Shown one piece after another: positions 29,222 through 38,374 of a stretch of 64,000 nt of DNA. The first letter of the stretch is position 1. Every line of letters begins with the position of its first letter. Source of the stretch: Pseudomonas sp. LS.1a (lineage in GTDB: Bacteria; Pseudomonadota; Gammaproteobacteria; Pseudomonadales; Pseudomonadaceae); NCBI RefSeq assembly GCF_022533585.1, contig NZ_CP092827.1, positions 3,946,001-4,010,000 of the forward strand, read 5' to 3'. A program made the position numbers and the translations under genes. The notes under the pieces were generated by a model. That model saw nothing but the letters and a program-made list of their open reading frames with translations. It was not told the DNA's origin and searched no databases.

Positions 29222-31186
29222 ATGAGCACACCCCTGATCGAGCTGGTCGACATCCGGAAATCCTACGGCGGCGTCGAAACGCCCAAGGTCGATATCCTCC
29301 ATGGCATAAACCTGTGCATCCATCCCGGCGAGTTCGTCGCCATCGTCGGCGCCTCCGGCTCCGGCAAGTCGACCTTGATGAATATCCTCGGCTGCCTTGA
29401 CCGCCCCACTTCCGGCAGCTACCGCTTCGCCGGCAAGGATGTGGCCGAGCTGGGCAGCGACGAACTGGCCTGGTTACGCCGCGAGGCGTTTGGCTTCGTG
29501 TTCCAGGGCTACCACCTGATCCCTTCGGGCTCGGCCCAGGAGAACGTCGAAATGCCGGCTATCTATGCCGGCGTCGCCGCCAGCGAACGCCACGCCCGCG
29601 CCAGCGCCCTGCTCGCCCGCCTTGGCCTGGCCAGCCGCACCGGCAACCGCCCGCACCAGTTGTCCGGCGGCCAGCAGCAACGGGTGTCGATTGCCCGGGC
29701 CTTGATGAACGGCGGCCATATCATCCTCGCCGACGAACCCACCGGCGCCCTCGACAGCCACAGCGGCACCGAAGTGATGGCGTTGCTCGACGAGCTGGCC
29801 AGCCAGGGCCACGTGATCATCCTGATCACCCACGACCGCAACGTGGCGGCGCGGGCGCAGCGGGTGATCGAAATTCGTGACGGCCTGATCATCAGCGATT
29901 CCGCCGCCGAAAAGCCCACGACCCACGACGGCCGCGGGCTGCAGGCCGACCAGCTGCGCCAGCGCCTGGACCGTGGCGCAACCTTGCACGGGGCGTGGAA
30001 AGGCGAATTGCTCGAAGCCCTGCAGGCGGCCTGGCGGGTGATGTGGGTCAACCGCTTCCGCACCGCCCTGACCCTGCTGGGCATCGTCATTGGCGTAGCC
30101 TCGGTGGTGGTGATGCTGGCCGTGGGCGAAGGCAGCAAGCGCCAGGTCATGGCGCAGATGGCCGCCTTCGGCTCGAACATCCTCTACCTCAACGGCAAGC
30201 CGGCGAGCCTGGGCGAACAGGCTGGCACCATCACCCTCGACGATGTCGCCGCCATCGGCCAACTGCCGCAGGTCAAGCACGTGATGCCGGTGATCGGCGA
30301 AAAGATGATGGTGCGCCACGGCAACAGCAGCCAGCGGTTCTATGTGGGCGGCAACAACACCGGGTTCCCCGAGATTTTCAACTGGCCGGCGGTGGAAGGC
30401 AGCTTCTACACCGATGCCGATGAAGCCAACGCTGCGGCGGTGGCGGTGATCGGCCAGAAAGTGCGGGAAAAGATGCTCGACCCCGGGCGCGATCCGCTGG
30501 GGCAGTACCTGCTGATTGGCAATGTGCCGTTCCAGGTGGTCGGTATCCTGGCCGGCAAGGGCGCCAGCTCTGGCGACCAGGACAGCGACGGGCGCATCGT
30601 GGTGCCCTACTCCGCCGCCGCCATCCGCCTGTTCGGCCAGCGTGACCCGGACTACATCGCCGTTGCCGCCCTCGACTCCATGCGGGTCAACGAAGCCGAA
30701 GCGGCCATCGACAAGCTGCTGCGCCAGCGCCACAACGGCCGCCAGGACTTCGAGCTGACCAATGACGCGGCGCTGATCCAGGCCGAAGCGCGCACGCAGA
30801 ACAGCCTGTCGCTGATGCTGGGGGCGATCGCCGCGATCTCGCTGCTGGTGGGCGGCATCGGCGTGATGAACATCATGCTGATGACCGTGCGCGAGCGTAC
30901 CCGTGAAATCGGCATCCGCATGGCCACCGGCGCGCGCCAGCGCGACATCCTGCGGCAATTTCTCAGCGAGGCGGTGATGCTGTCGATGGTTGGCGGCCTG
31001 GCCGGCATCGTCCTGGCCCTGGCCATCGGTGGCGGCCTGATGCTGGCCGAAGTGGCGGTGGCCTTTGCCCTGCCCGCCATGCTCGGCGCCTTCGCCTGCG
31101 CCGTCGTCACCGGCATCGTGTTCGGCTTCATGCCAGCGCGCAAGGCCGCCCGCCTCGACCCGGTCAAAGCCCTTACCAGCGAATAA
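29222..31186 (+). CDS. pvdT: Pyoverdine efflux ABC transporter PvdT (MacB family)
   Basis: A 654-residue fused ABC transporter. The ATPase comes first: Walker [10 protein letters not shown] (residues 43-51), signature [15 protein letters not shown], Walker [14 protein letters not shown] membrane domain of the MacB/FtsX type follows, with the first helix near [20 protein letters not shown], a large periplasmic domain, and three C-terminal helices. The ATG follows the pvdR stop directly, with GGAGG inside the end of pvdR, so the pair is coupled. Confidence 0.95.
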   Translation: MSTPLIELVDIRKSYGGVETPKVDILHGINLCIHPGEFVAIVGASGSGKSTLMNILGCLDRPTSGSYRFAGKDVAELGSDELAWLRREAFGFVFQGYHLIPSGSAQENVEMPAIYAGVAASERHARASALLARLGLASRTGNRPHQLSGGQQQRVSIARALMNGGHIILADEPTGALDSHSGTEVMALLDELASQGHVIILITHDRNVAARAQRVIEIRDGLIISDSAAEKPTTHDGRGLQADQLRQRLDRGATLHGAWKGELLEALQAAWRVMWVNRFRTALTLLGIVIGVASVVVMLAVGEGSKRQVMAQMAAFGSNILYLNGKPASLGEQAGTITLDDVAAIGQLPQVKHVMPVIGEKMMVRHGNSSQRFYVGGNNTGFPEIFNWPAVEGSFYTDADEANAAAVAVIGQKVREKMLDPGRDPLGQYLLIGNVPFQVVGILAGKGASSGDQDSDGRIVVPYSAAAIRLFGQRDPDYIAVAALDSMRVNEAEAAIDKLLRQRHNGRQDFELTNDAALIQAEARTQNSLSLMLGAIAAISLLVGGIGVMNIMLMTVRERTREIGIRMATGARQRDILRQFLSEAVMLSMVGGLAGIVLALAIGGGLMLAEVAVAFALPAMLGAFACAVVTGIVFGFMPARKAARLDPVKALTSE

Positions 31187-31189
31187 CCC

Positions 31190-32593
31190 ATGACTCTGCC
31201 TAGCCGCATCAGCCTGTTGACCTTATGCGTATGCCTCGCCGCCTGCAGCACGCCGCCCACACCTGCCAGCGGTATCGCCACGCCACCTGCCTGGCAAGGC
31301 GAGGCCGCATCACCCTCGGCACAACTGCCAACGGCACAGTGGTGGCAAGCCTTCGCCAGCCGCGAGCTCGACCGCCTGGTACAGCACGCCTTGCACAATG
31401 CCCATGACCTGGCTGCAGCCACGGCGCGGGTGCGCCAGGCCCGGGCCCGCGCAGTCATCGCCGGCGCGCCGCTGCTGCCGGAGCTGAAGCTGGGCCTGGA
31501 CGGCAGCCGTCAACGCCTGCTGCACGGTGACGGCAATGACCAGCTGGATGTCAGCCGCAACGAACCCACCAGTACCTCGTTCGACATGCAGCTCAGCGCC
31601 AGCTACGAAATCGACTTCTGGGGTGGCCTGCGGGCGACCCGCGACAGCGCCCTGCGCAACCTGGATGCCAGCCGCTTCGACCGCCAGACCGTGGAGCTGA
31701 CCCTGGTCAGCGCGGTGGCCGACAGTTACCTGCAGGGCCTGGCCCTGCAAGAACAGCTGCGCATTGCCCGCCTCAACCTGCGCAATGCCCAGGACGTACT
31801 GGGCCTGGTCGAGGCACGCCAGCGCAGCGGTTCCGCCACACGCCTGGAACTGGCCCAGCAACGCAGCCTGGTAGCCACGCAGCAACGCCAGCTGCCGTTA
31901 CTGGAGCAGAAGTGGCAGGACAGCCGGGTCACCCTGGCAACCCTGCTCGGCGACCCGTTGCAGTCGCTACCCGCCAGCCAGGAAGCGATCATCACCCTGC
32001 AATGGCCCGCCATTGGCAGCGGCGTACCCAGCGAGCTGCTCACCCGTCGCCCGGACATTGCCGCGGCGGAAGCACGGCTGGCCGCCGCCAGCGCCAACCT
32101 GCAGGTCGCCCGCGCCGCCATGCTGCCCAAGCTCACCCTCGGGGCCAACCTGGGGGCTGGCGCCAACACCTTTGCCCATTTGTTCGACAGCGCCTACTAC
32201 ACGCTCACCAGCGGCCTGGTCGCGCCGATCTTCAACAACGGCCGGTTGCGCGCCGCGCGTGAACTGGCCGAGGCGGAACAGGCAGAGTTGCTGGAGACCT
32301 ACCGCAGCAGCATCCTGGCCGGTTTTGCCGATGTCGAGAAAGCGCTCAATGCGATCCAGGGCGTGGACCGCCAGCGGCAGTGGCAGGATGAAGAGGTGGC
32401 GCAGGCGCGGCTGGCGTTCGAACTGGCGCAGCAGCGTTATGGCGCGGGAGCGGAAACGCTGTTGAGCGTGCTTGAGACCCAGCGCACCTTGTATGTGGCG
32501 CAGGACCAGCAGGTGCAATTGCGCCTGGCCCGGTTGCAGGGCAGTGTGGCGTTGTACAAGGCATTGGGGGGTGGGTGGCAGGTCGGGCAGTAA
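31190..32593 (+). CDS. opmQ: Pyoverdine efflux outer-membrane factor OpmQ
   Basis: TolC-type outer-membrane channel, 467 residues, with a lipoprotein signal (LLTLCVCLAACSTPP). Two OEP repeats are visible, with typical SYEIDFWGGLRATRDSAL, then RRPDIAAAEARLAAASANLQVARAAMLPKLTLGA, characteristic of NodT-family channels. It starts 3 bp after pvdT stops, completing the PvdR-PvdT-OpmQ tripartite pump. Confidence 0.94.
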   Translation: MTLPSRISLLTLCVCLAACSTPPTPASGIATPPAWQGEAASPSAQLPTAQWWQAFASRELDRLVQHALHNAHDLAAATARVRQARARAVIAGAPLLPELKLGLDGSRQRLLHGDGNDQLDVSRNEPTSTSFDMQLSASYEIDFWGGLRATRDSALRNLDASRFDRQTVELTLVSAVADSYLQGLALQEQLRIARLNLRNAQDVLGLVEARQRSGSATRLELAQQRSLVATQQRQLPLLEQKWQDSRVTLATLLGDPLQSLPASQEAIITLQWPAIGSGVPSELLTRRPDIAAAEARLAAASANLQVARAAMLPKLTLGANLGAGANTFAHLFDSAYYTLTSGLVAPIFNNGRLRAARELAEAEQAELLETYRSSILAGFADVEKALNAIQGVDRQRQWQDEEVAQARLAFELAQQRYGAGAETLLSVLETQRTLYVAQDQQVQLRLARLQGSVALYKALGGGWQVGQ

Positions 32594-32611
32594 ACCGCGT
32601 TGCTTTCCGGG

Positions 32612-32702
32612 GCTGCTGCGCAGCCCATCGCGACGCAAGGCCGCTCCCACAGGTTCAAGCATGCACCGTCATGTGGGAGCGGCCTTGTGTCGCGAAAAGG
32701 GC
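32612..32702. repeat. REP inverted pair
   Basis: Facing arms (cgcgacgcaaggccgctccc and its near-complement) in the convergent gap between opmQ and pvdP; probably blocks read-through on both sides. Confidence 0.8.
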
Positions 32703-32717
32703 GCAGAGCGCCCCCAA

Positions 32718-34337
32718 TCAACGCGAGCGCTGCGCCACCTTCAGGTTGCGCGCATACCACGGCCGCTGCGGTACCTTGAGCCGCAGCTTGTCGAGCAGGT
32801 CGTCATCGCTGTAGATGATGCGCAACGCCAGCTTCATGGTCTCCGGGTCCATCTCGACACTGCGCCCGGGCCGCAAACCCGGCACCGTCGAGCAGCCGTG
32901 GGTATCCGGCCCCAGCCACGGGTCCGCCACTTGCACCCAGCGCCCTGGCGCAAACCATGGCACACCATTGACCTCCAGGCGCCGCACCTCGCCCGGATGC
33001 AGCCGCTCATGGGCATGGAACCAGTCCTCGATGCGGTCGTCGATCCAGCCGTGAAATTGCCAGAACACCGGGTTCACATGGGATGAAAACGGGTCACCAA
33101 GAAAATCGTTCTGCTCGGCGAACCAGCGTTCGGCAAAATCATCCGGCGTACGCGCCGTCGGCACCGGCATACCGTTGGACGGGTCGCGCGGCACCGATGC
33201 CCAGCGCATGTGCAGCCAGTCGTGCAGGCCCAGCTCCACTTCCGAACCGAACTGGCCCAGGGTCAAGGTGCTCAGGTACTCCGGGTCGGTATAGCGTGAC
33301 TCCCAGACCTGGAAGTTGCCATGGAAGGTATCCGGCGTCTTGATGTCGCGCACCCACTGGGTGTATTCCGCATCACCGCTGGCCAGCCAGGTGGGCGGCA
33401 GGGCATTGCCGTCATGGTTGTCGAAATAGCGGGCGAACCCGGCGCGGTCGCGCTCCAGTTCCGGCTGCGGCAGCGGGAAGCGCGGCCATGACGGCAAGTC
33501 CTGCAAGGCACGGGCATTGCCAAGCATGTGCCGGTGCATGAAGAAAAAGTCCTCGCCCGAGCCGTTGCGGTCTTTGTGCCGGCCCCGGGCGTCACGCTCG
33601 CGGTCACGTGGCCCAGGCTGCCAGCCCAGGCCACGCAGGGCGCCCTGCTTGTCCTTGTCCAGTTTGTGCCATTTGTCCCGCGAGGCATGCCACAGCTGGT
33701 GGAACAGGCGATGCTCCGGGGCGATCAGCCAGGCCAGCAGTTGCGGGTTCAGCGGGGTACGCTCGCGCGCCTCGGGGAAGGTGCGCTTCAAGGCCAGGAA
33801 GTGGTTGTCCTCCACGGGCAATGTCAGCGCGCGGTCCAGGCGCGCAATACGCCCGTTGAGGGTCGCCGGCCCGGCGTTGCCGAACCGGCCCCAGACCTCG
33901 TCGAGCACGATATGGCATTCATAGCGGGCATGGGCCGAACACAGACGCCAGCGCAAGGTGCCCGGTTTGTCGGCCAGAAGGTCACCTACCACGCGGTAGC
34001 GCGGCTCTTCCTGCCCACGCAGGCGCTCGGGGGTATCCAGGTAGCCGCGCAGGGCTCGCCCGCTGGTTGCCACATCCAGGAACAGCTCCAGCTCACCTGT
34101 GGGTAGACCGTCCAGCCCCGCATCCTGGCCCTGCAGGGTCCAGCGCCAGATACCCCGCAGGGTATCGCCCAACTGCTGCAGGCGAGTATCGGCCAGTTCG
34201 ACGACGGCCTCGCCAGGGGTTGCCGGGAATTCCTCGTCGGCACGCTGGCGCTGCACATACAGCGCCCCCAGCGCACCGGGCACCACCACACCCGTCAATG
34301 CCACACCGGCGATGAAACCGCGTCGGGAAATCGTCAT
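32718..34337 (-). CDS. pvdP: PvdP tyrosinase for pyoverdine chromophore maturation
   Basis: A 539-residue copper enzyme that completes the pyoverdine chromophore from ferribactin in the periplasm. The N-terminus has a twin-arginine signal (TISRRGFIAG, then a hydrophobic stretch). Copper-ligand histidines of the tyrosinase type are visible in FFFMHRHML, LHDWLHMRW and FWQFHGWIDDRIEDWFHAH. I prefer the ATG at 34337 to one 15 bases upstream because it begins the usual Tat sequence. A PvdS box on the minus strand lies 54-77 bp upstream. Confidence 0.92.
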   Translation of the reverse strand: MTISRRGFIAGVALTGVVVPGALGALYVQRQRADEEFPATPGEAVVELADTRLQQLGDTLRGIWRWTLQGQDAGLDGLPTGELELFLDVATSGRALRGYLDTPERLRGQEEPRYRVVGDLLADKPGTLRWRLCSAHARYECHIVLDEVWGRFGNAGPATLNGRIARLDRALTLPVEDNHFLALKRTFPEARERTPLNPQLLAWLIAPEHRLFHQLWHASRDKWHKLDKDKQGALRGLGWQPGPRDRERDARGRHKDRNGSGEDFFFMHRHMLGNARALQDLPSWPRFPLPQPELERDRAGFARYFDNHDGNALPPTWLASGDAEYTQWVRDIKTPDTFHGNFQVWESRYTDPEYLSTLTLGQFGSEVELGLHDWLHMRWASVPRDPSNGMPVPTARTPDDFAERWFAEQNDFLGDPFSSHVNPVFWQFHGWIDDRIEDWFHAHERLHPGEVRRLEVNGVPWFAPGRWVQVADPWLGPDTHGCSTVPGLRPGRSVEMDPETMKLALRIIYSDDDLLDKLRLKVPQRPWYARNLKVAQRSR

Positions 34338-34390
34338 TGCATACCTGTGCATTCATTGCGGCCATGGAGCACGGCCCGTCCAAGGCTAGA

Positions 34391-34414
34391 ACGTTGCACG
34401 GCAGGCGAAATTTA
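34391..34414 (-). promoter_or_regulatory. PvdS box for pvdP
   Basis: The minus strand reads GCTAAAT, with TAAAT at 34414-34410, then 16 bp and CGT at 34393-34391: a perfect match. Confidence 0.92.
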
Positions 34415-34490
34415 GCGGCTTACCCACCCCAAACCTTGAGGGCTACTCGGCCACTCCTACAGGGCCCTGCGCCGGAGTCCTGATAGCGGC

Positions 34491-34514
34491 TAAATTTCCC
34501 GGGTGCGTGCTCGT
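34491..34514 (+). promoter_or_regulatory. PvdS box for pvdMN
   Basis: GGCTAAAT, with TAAAT at 34491-34495, then 16 bp and CGT at 34512-34514. It lies 61 bp before the pvdM ATG, back to back with the pvdP box; the -35 elements are only about 76 bp apart. Confidence 0.92.
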
Positions 34515-34575
34515 TCACTGCAGGTAGCGGCGGCCTCTGTGCCCATCCCTCGACGGTGAACCTACTGAGACCAAG

Positions 34576-35922
34576 ATGACGACTCCACGCTGGAAGAAAG
34601 CCCTGTTTATCAGCCTGGCCGCGGCGGTTGCCGCTGGCGCCGGGCTTGCCGCCTGGCACTACTTCGCCACACCTGCCGGCTATTCCAGGGAGGTGACCCG
34701 CCAGGCCGACGACCTGCAGGAACGCATCATCTCGTTTGACAGCCACGTCACCCTGCCGCTGACTTTCGGCACCGAGGGCAGCGAGGCCGACAAGGACGGC
34801 AATGGCCGCTTCGACCTGGCCAAGGCCGCACGCGGGCGATTGTCCGGCGCGGCCCTGACCATCTTCGCCTGGCCAGAATCCTGGACTGGTGACGGTGGCC
34901 CGCACCGCCCCACCCCAGGCTTCGTCGAAGCCGCCCGCCACACCCAGGAAGTGCGCTACAACGCCATCACCGCCATGGTCCGCGACTTCCCGCAGCAGGT
35001 GGGTATTGCCTACACCCCGCAAGACATGCGGCGCTTGCACGGCGAAGGCAAGTTCGCGGTGTTCCTCAGCATGCTCAACGCCTATGCGCTGGGCGACGAC
35101 ATCGACCAGCTCGACCGCTGGGCCGCGCGCGGCGTGCGCATGTTCGGCTTCAGCTACGTGGGCAACAACAGCTGGGCCGACTCCTCGCGCCCGCTGCCGT
35201 TCTTCAATGACACCGCCGATGCCCTGGACGGCCTGTCGCCGATTGGCAAGCGCGCCGTGCAGCGGCTGAACGACCTGGGCGTGATCATCGATGTGTCGCA
35301 AATGTCCAGCAAGGCGCTGGCCCAGGCCGTCGCCCTCAGCCGGGCGCCGGTGGTGGCCTCGCACTCGGCGCCACGAGCGATGGTCGACATCGACCGCAAC
35401 CTCTCCGACAAGGAGCTGCAGCTGATCAAGGACAGTGGCGGCGTGGTCCAGCTGGTGGCCTTCTCCACCTACCTCAAGCCCCTGAGCAGCAAGACCCGGG
35501 ACAAACTCGACGCCCTGCGCGCCGGCTACGACCTGCCGCCGCTGGCCAACCTGAACTACGCACTGATGCCCGGCGACCCGGTGATCGCCGGCTGGCCCGA
35601 GCAGAAGGTCGGCCAGTACGCCAACGCGCTGTATGGCATTCTCGAGGAAGAACCGCCGGCCACGCTCAAGGACTATGGCGACGCCATCGACTACACCGTG
35701 CGCAAGATCGGCATCGACCATGTCGGCCTGAGCTCGGACTTCAACGAAGGCGGCGGCATCGACGGCTGGCAGAACGCCAGTGAAGCACGCAACGTCACCG
35801 CCGAACTGATCAGCCGCGGCTACTCCGAAGCCGATATTGCCAAGCTCTGGGGCGGTAACTTCCTGCGGGTGTGGGAGCAGGTGCAGCGCACCGCGCAACC
35901 CGTCGCCACCTCATCCCCCTGA
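34576..35922 (+). CDS. pvdM: PvdM, membrane-anchored dipeptidase-family pyoverdine maturation protein
   Basis: A 448-residue member of peptidase family M19 (renal dipeptidase). It has an N-terminal membrane anchor (KALFISLAAAVAAGAGLAAW), an SFDSHVTLP segment in place of the usual metal-binding DxH, and ASHSAPRAMVDIDRNLSDKEL and HVGLSSDFNEGGGIDG near the C-terminus. PvdM is required for oxidation of ferribactin to dihydropyoverdine; its reaction is not fully settled. It heads a pair with pvdN 17 bp downstream. Confidence 0.92.
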   Translation: MTTPRWKKALFISLAAAVAAGAGLAAWHYFATPAGYSREVTRQADDLQERIISFDSHVTLPLTFGTEGSEADKDGNGRFDLAKAARGRLSGAALTIFAWPESWTGDGGPHRPTPGFVEAARHTQEVRYNAITAMVRDFPQQVGIAYTPQDMRRLHGEGKFAVFLSMLNAYALGDDIDQLDRWAARGVRMFGFSYVGNNSWADSSRPLPFFNDTADALDGLSPIGKRAVQRLNDLGVIIDVSQMSSKALAQAVALSRAPVVASHSAPRAMVDIDRNLSDKELQLIKDSGGVVQLVAFSTYLKPLSSKTRDKLDALRAGYDLPPLANLNYALMPGDPVIAGWPEQKVGQYANALYGILEEEPPATLKDYGDAIDYTVRKIGIDHVGLSSDFNEGGGIDGWQNASEARNVTAELISRGYSEADIAKLWGGNFLRVWEQVQRTAQPVATSSP

Positions 35923-35939
35923 CTCTTGCGAGCAACTTG

Positions 35940-37226
35940 ATGAACGATCGTCGCACCTTTCTCAAGCAGGCCGGCCTGCTGGCGGCCGCCCTGCCCCTCA
36001 CAGGCCCGCTGCTGCCTGCCGCCCACGCGGCACCTGCACAGCCTGCCACTGCCAACGGCTGGGCCGCGTTTCGCAGCCTGTTCGAGCTGGACCCGGCCTA
36101 CGCACACTTTGCCAACTTCCTGATCACCTCGCACCCAAGGCCCGTGCGCGAAGCCATCGAGGCGCTGCGCGCCCGCTTCGACCGCCACCCGGCCCGCATG
36201 GTCGACTGGGACAGCCAGTCGGAGTGGAAGCACGAAGCCGCCGTGCGTGAATGGGCAGCCCGCTACCTCGAAGTGACGCCCCGGCAAATCGCCCTGACCG
36301 GCAGCACCACCGAAGGCCTGGGGCTGATCTATGGCGGGCTGAAGATTGCCCCGGGGCAGGAAATTCTCACCACCGTGCACGAGCATTCGGCCGCCCGTCA
36401 CACCATGGGCTTTCGCACCACGCGCGATGGCACGCCAGTTCACCGGTTGCGCCTGTTCGAAGACCCCGCCAAGGTCAACAGCGACCAGGTACTGGCCACC
36501 ATTGCGGCTGCCATCGGGCCGAAAACCCGGGTGCTGGGCATGACCTGGGTGCATTCGGGCAGTGGCGTGAAACTGCCCGTGGGCGAGATCGGCGCGCTGG
36601 TGCGCGAGGTCAATCGCCAGCGTGACGAGCAGGACCGGATCATCTACGTGATCGACGGCGTGCACGGCTTTGGTGTCGAAGACATGCGCTTTGCCGACCT
36701 CAACTGCGATTACTTCATCGCCGGCACGCACAAGTGGATGTTCGGACCGCGCGGTACCGGGATCATCTGCGCGGCGTCCACCGAACTGAAGCAGCTGAAC
36801 CCGACCATTGCCACGTTTTCCGAGAATGAAGACTTTGCCACGGTGATGACGCCCGGGGGTTACCACGCGTTCGAGCATCGCTGGGCATTGGGCAAGGCGT
36901 TCGAGTTGCACCTGCAGTTGGGCAAGGCGGCGGTCCAGGCGCGAATTCATGGGCTTAATGACTATCTCAGGCAGCGGCTTGAAGCGCTGCCGGGGATCGA
37001 GCTGGTGACACCGCGCAGTGCGCAGTATTCGGCGGGGTTCACCTTCTTCCGGGTCACGGGGCAGGATGCTGACGAGATTGCCCGGTATCTCAACAGCCAG
37101 CGCATTGTGGTCGATGCGGTGTCGCGGGATGTCGGGCCGGTGGTGCGGACAGCGCCTGGGCTGTTGAATACCGAGGCGGAGATCGAGCGATTGGTCGATG
37201 CATTGAAGAAGCACGTTCGCGGATGA
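35940..37226 (+). CDS. pvdN: PvdN, PLP enzyme modifying the pyoverdine glutamate side chain
   Basis: A 428-residue class V aminotransferase-fold enzyme. The N-terminus is a Tat signal (NDRRTFLKQAGLLAAALPL), so it works in the periplasm. The PLP lysine lies in FIAGTHKWMFGPRGTG. In P. fluorescens and P. aeruginosa PvdN converts the side-chain glutamate of pyoverdine to succinamide. I chose the ATG at 35940 because the longer frame would overlap pvdM and spoil the Tat signal. Confidence 0.93.
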   Translation: MNDRRTFLKQAGLLAAALPLTGPLLPAAHAAPAQPATANGWAAFRSLFELDPAYAHFANFLITSHPRPVREAIEALRARFDRHPARMVDWDSQSEWKHEAAVREWAARYLEVTPRQIALTGSTTEGLGLIYGGLKIAPGQEILTTVHEHSAARHTMGFRTTRDGTPVHRLRLFEDPAKVNSDQVLATIAAAIGPKTRVLGMTWVHSGSGVKLPVGEIGALVREVNRQRDEQDRIIYVIDGVHGFGVEDMRFADLNCDYFIAGTHKWMFGPRGTGIICAASTELKQLNPTIATFSENEDFATVMTPGGYHAFEHRWALGKAFELHLQLGKAAVQARIHGLNDYLRQRLEALPGIELVTPRSAQYSAGFTFFRVTGQDADEIARYLNSQRIVVDAVSRDVGPVVRTAPGLLNTEAEIERLVDALKKHVRG

Positions 37227-37232
37227 AGCCCT

Positions 37233-37251
37233 GGGGCCGCTTTGCGGCCCC
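37233..37251. terminator. Weak hairpin between pvdN and the hydrolase gene
   Basis: ggggccgc-ttt-gcggcccc without a T run; it may act as a convergent stop with limited efficiency. Confidence 0.4.
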
Positions 37252-37263
37252 GGCGAGCTCAAG

Positions 37264-38232
37264 TCAGGATTGGCCGCCGACCCGCTTCAACCACTCCCCG
37301 ACATCCCGGTAAATCCCCTCCACCTGCCCCACGATCCCCGACATGCGCAAGAAGTCATGGGTCAACCCCTCCACCCGGGCAAAGGTCACCGCCGTCCCGC
37401 CCGCCATCAGCCAGTCACGATAGGCCATGCCCTCATCGTGCAACGGGTCATACTCGGCCACGAACAGGTACGCCGGCGCCAATGGCTCGCGCAGCGTCGA
37501 CAGCAACGGCGACACCCGCCAGTCCAGGCGCTGTTCGCGCTGCGGTGCATAGTGCTGGTAGAACCACGCCAGGGTAGGTGTCTCCAGCAGGTAACCCTCG
37601 GCATGCTCGCGATGGGACTCACGCTGGCAGGAGATATCGGTCACCGGGTAGAACAGCAACTGCGCCAGCGGCTTGAACGCCAGCGCTTCGGGCTGCTCCA
37701 CCGCCGTAATGGCCAGCACCGCCGCCAGGCTGGCGCCCACACTGTCCCCTGCCAGCACCACCCGGCGGTTGTCCAGGCCCAGCGAGGCCGCCTGCTCAGC
37801 CAGCCAGTTGGCGGCGTCCAGCGCATCGTGCAGGGCCACCGGGAACTGCTGCTCCGGTGCCAGCCGGTAGTCTGCCGCCAGCACCGCGAACTCGCCCAGG
37901 GCCGCCAGGCGACGGCACACCGAGTCGTGCGAATCGAGGCTGCCGACCACGTAGCCGCCGCCGTGCAGGTACAGGATCACCGGCTGCAAGGCAGCGCCGG
38001 CATCGCCCTGGCGGTACAAGCGAGCCGCCAGGCGAGCACCGTCGCGTGCGGTAATCTGCAGCTCGCTGGCCGTGACGTTGCCAGGCGGGCTCGGGTCGAG
38101 CACCTGCGAGCTGCCTTCGAACTCGGCACGGGCCTGGGCCACGTCCATCGCGTGCATGGGCAGGCTCCTGCCCGTCAGCCGGCCAAATTCGACCAGTTCC
38201 AGAAATGCCGCCAGATCAGGGTGCAGTGCCAT
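37264..38232 (-). CDS. Alpha/beta hydrolase, hormone-sensitive lipase type
   Basis: A 322-residue hydrolase. The oxyanion motif LYLHGGGYVVGS (about 87-98), nucleophile GDSVGAS (Ser164), the acid in AEYDPLHDEG and the His in EGLTHDF complete the triad. The substrate is unknown; the family covers short acyl esters and some amides. I chose the ATG at 38232 because AAGGAAC precedes it. Its promoter region carries a TAATT-N16-CGT box, the same variant as pvdL's. Pyoverdine precursors carry a fatty acyl chain, which makes a role there conceivable but unproven. No secretion signal is visible, so it probably acts in the cytoplasm. Confidence 0.85.
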   Translation of the reverse strand: MALHPDLAAFLELVEFGRLTGRSLPMHAMDVAQARAEFEGSSQVLDPSPPGNVTASELQITARDGARLAARLYRQGDAGAALQPVILYLHGGGYVVGSLDSHDSVCRRLAALGEFAVLAADYRLAPEQQFPVALHDALDAANWLAEQAASLGLDNRRVVLAGDSVGASLAAVLAITAVEQPEALAFKPLAQLLFYPVTDISCQRESHREHAEGYLLETPTLAWFYQHYAPQREQRLDWRVSPLLSTLREPLAPAYLFVAEYDPLHDEGMAYRDWLMAGGTAVTFARVEGLTHDFLRMSGIVGQVEGIYRDVGEWLKRVGGQS

Positions 38233-38276
38233 GTGGGTTCCTTGGGTGAACAATGTGACTCAAGCCTCCCTACGGG

Positions 38277-38300
38277 ACGTAGCAGCGCACCGAAAAATTA
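38277..38300 (-). promoter_or_regulatory. Variant PvdS box for the hydrolase gene
   Basis: On the minus strand, TAATT (38300-38296), 16 bp and CGT (38279-38277). One base departs from TAAAT, as in the pvdL box. It is placed 45 bp before the ATG. Confidence 0.6.
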
Positions 38301-38314
38301 CCCGCCCACACAGC

Positions 38315-38338
38315 TAAATCGTTGGTGCAGGCACTCGT
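38315..38338 (+). promoter_or_regulatory. PvdS box for the SCP2-cupin gene
   Basis: GCTAAAT, with TAAAT at 38315-38319, exactly 16 bp and CGT at 38336-38338: a perfect match, 36 bp before the GTG start. Confidence 0.9.
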
Positions 38339-38374
38339 TATCCCTGCACAACGAAAGACCGCCAGAGGCATACC

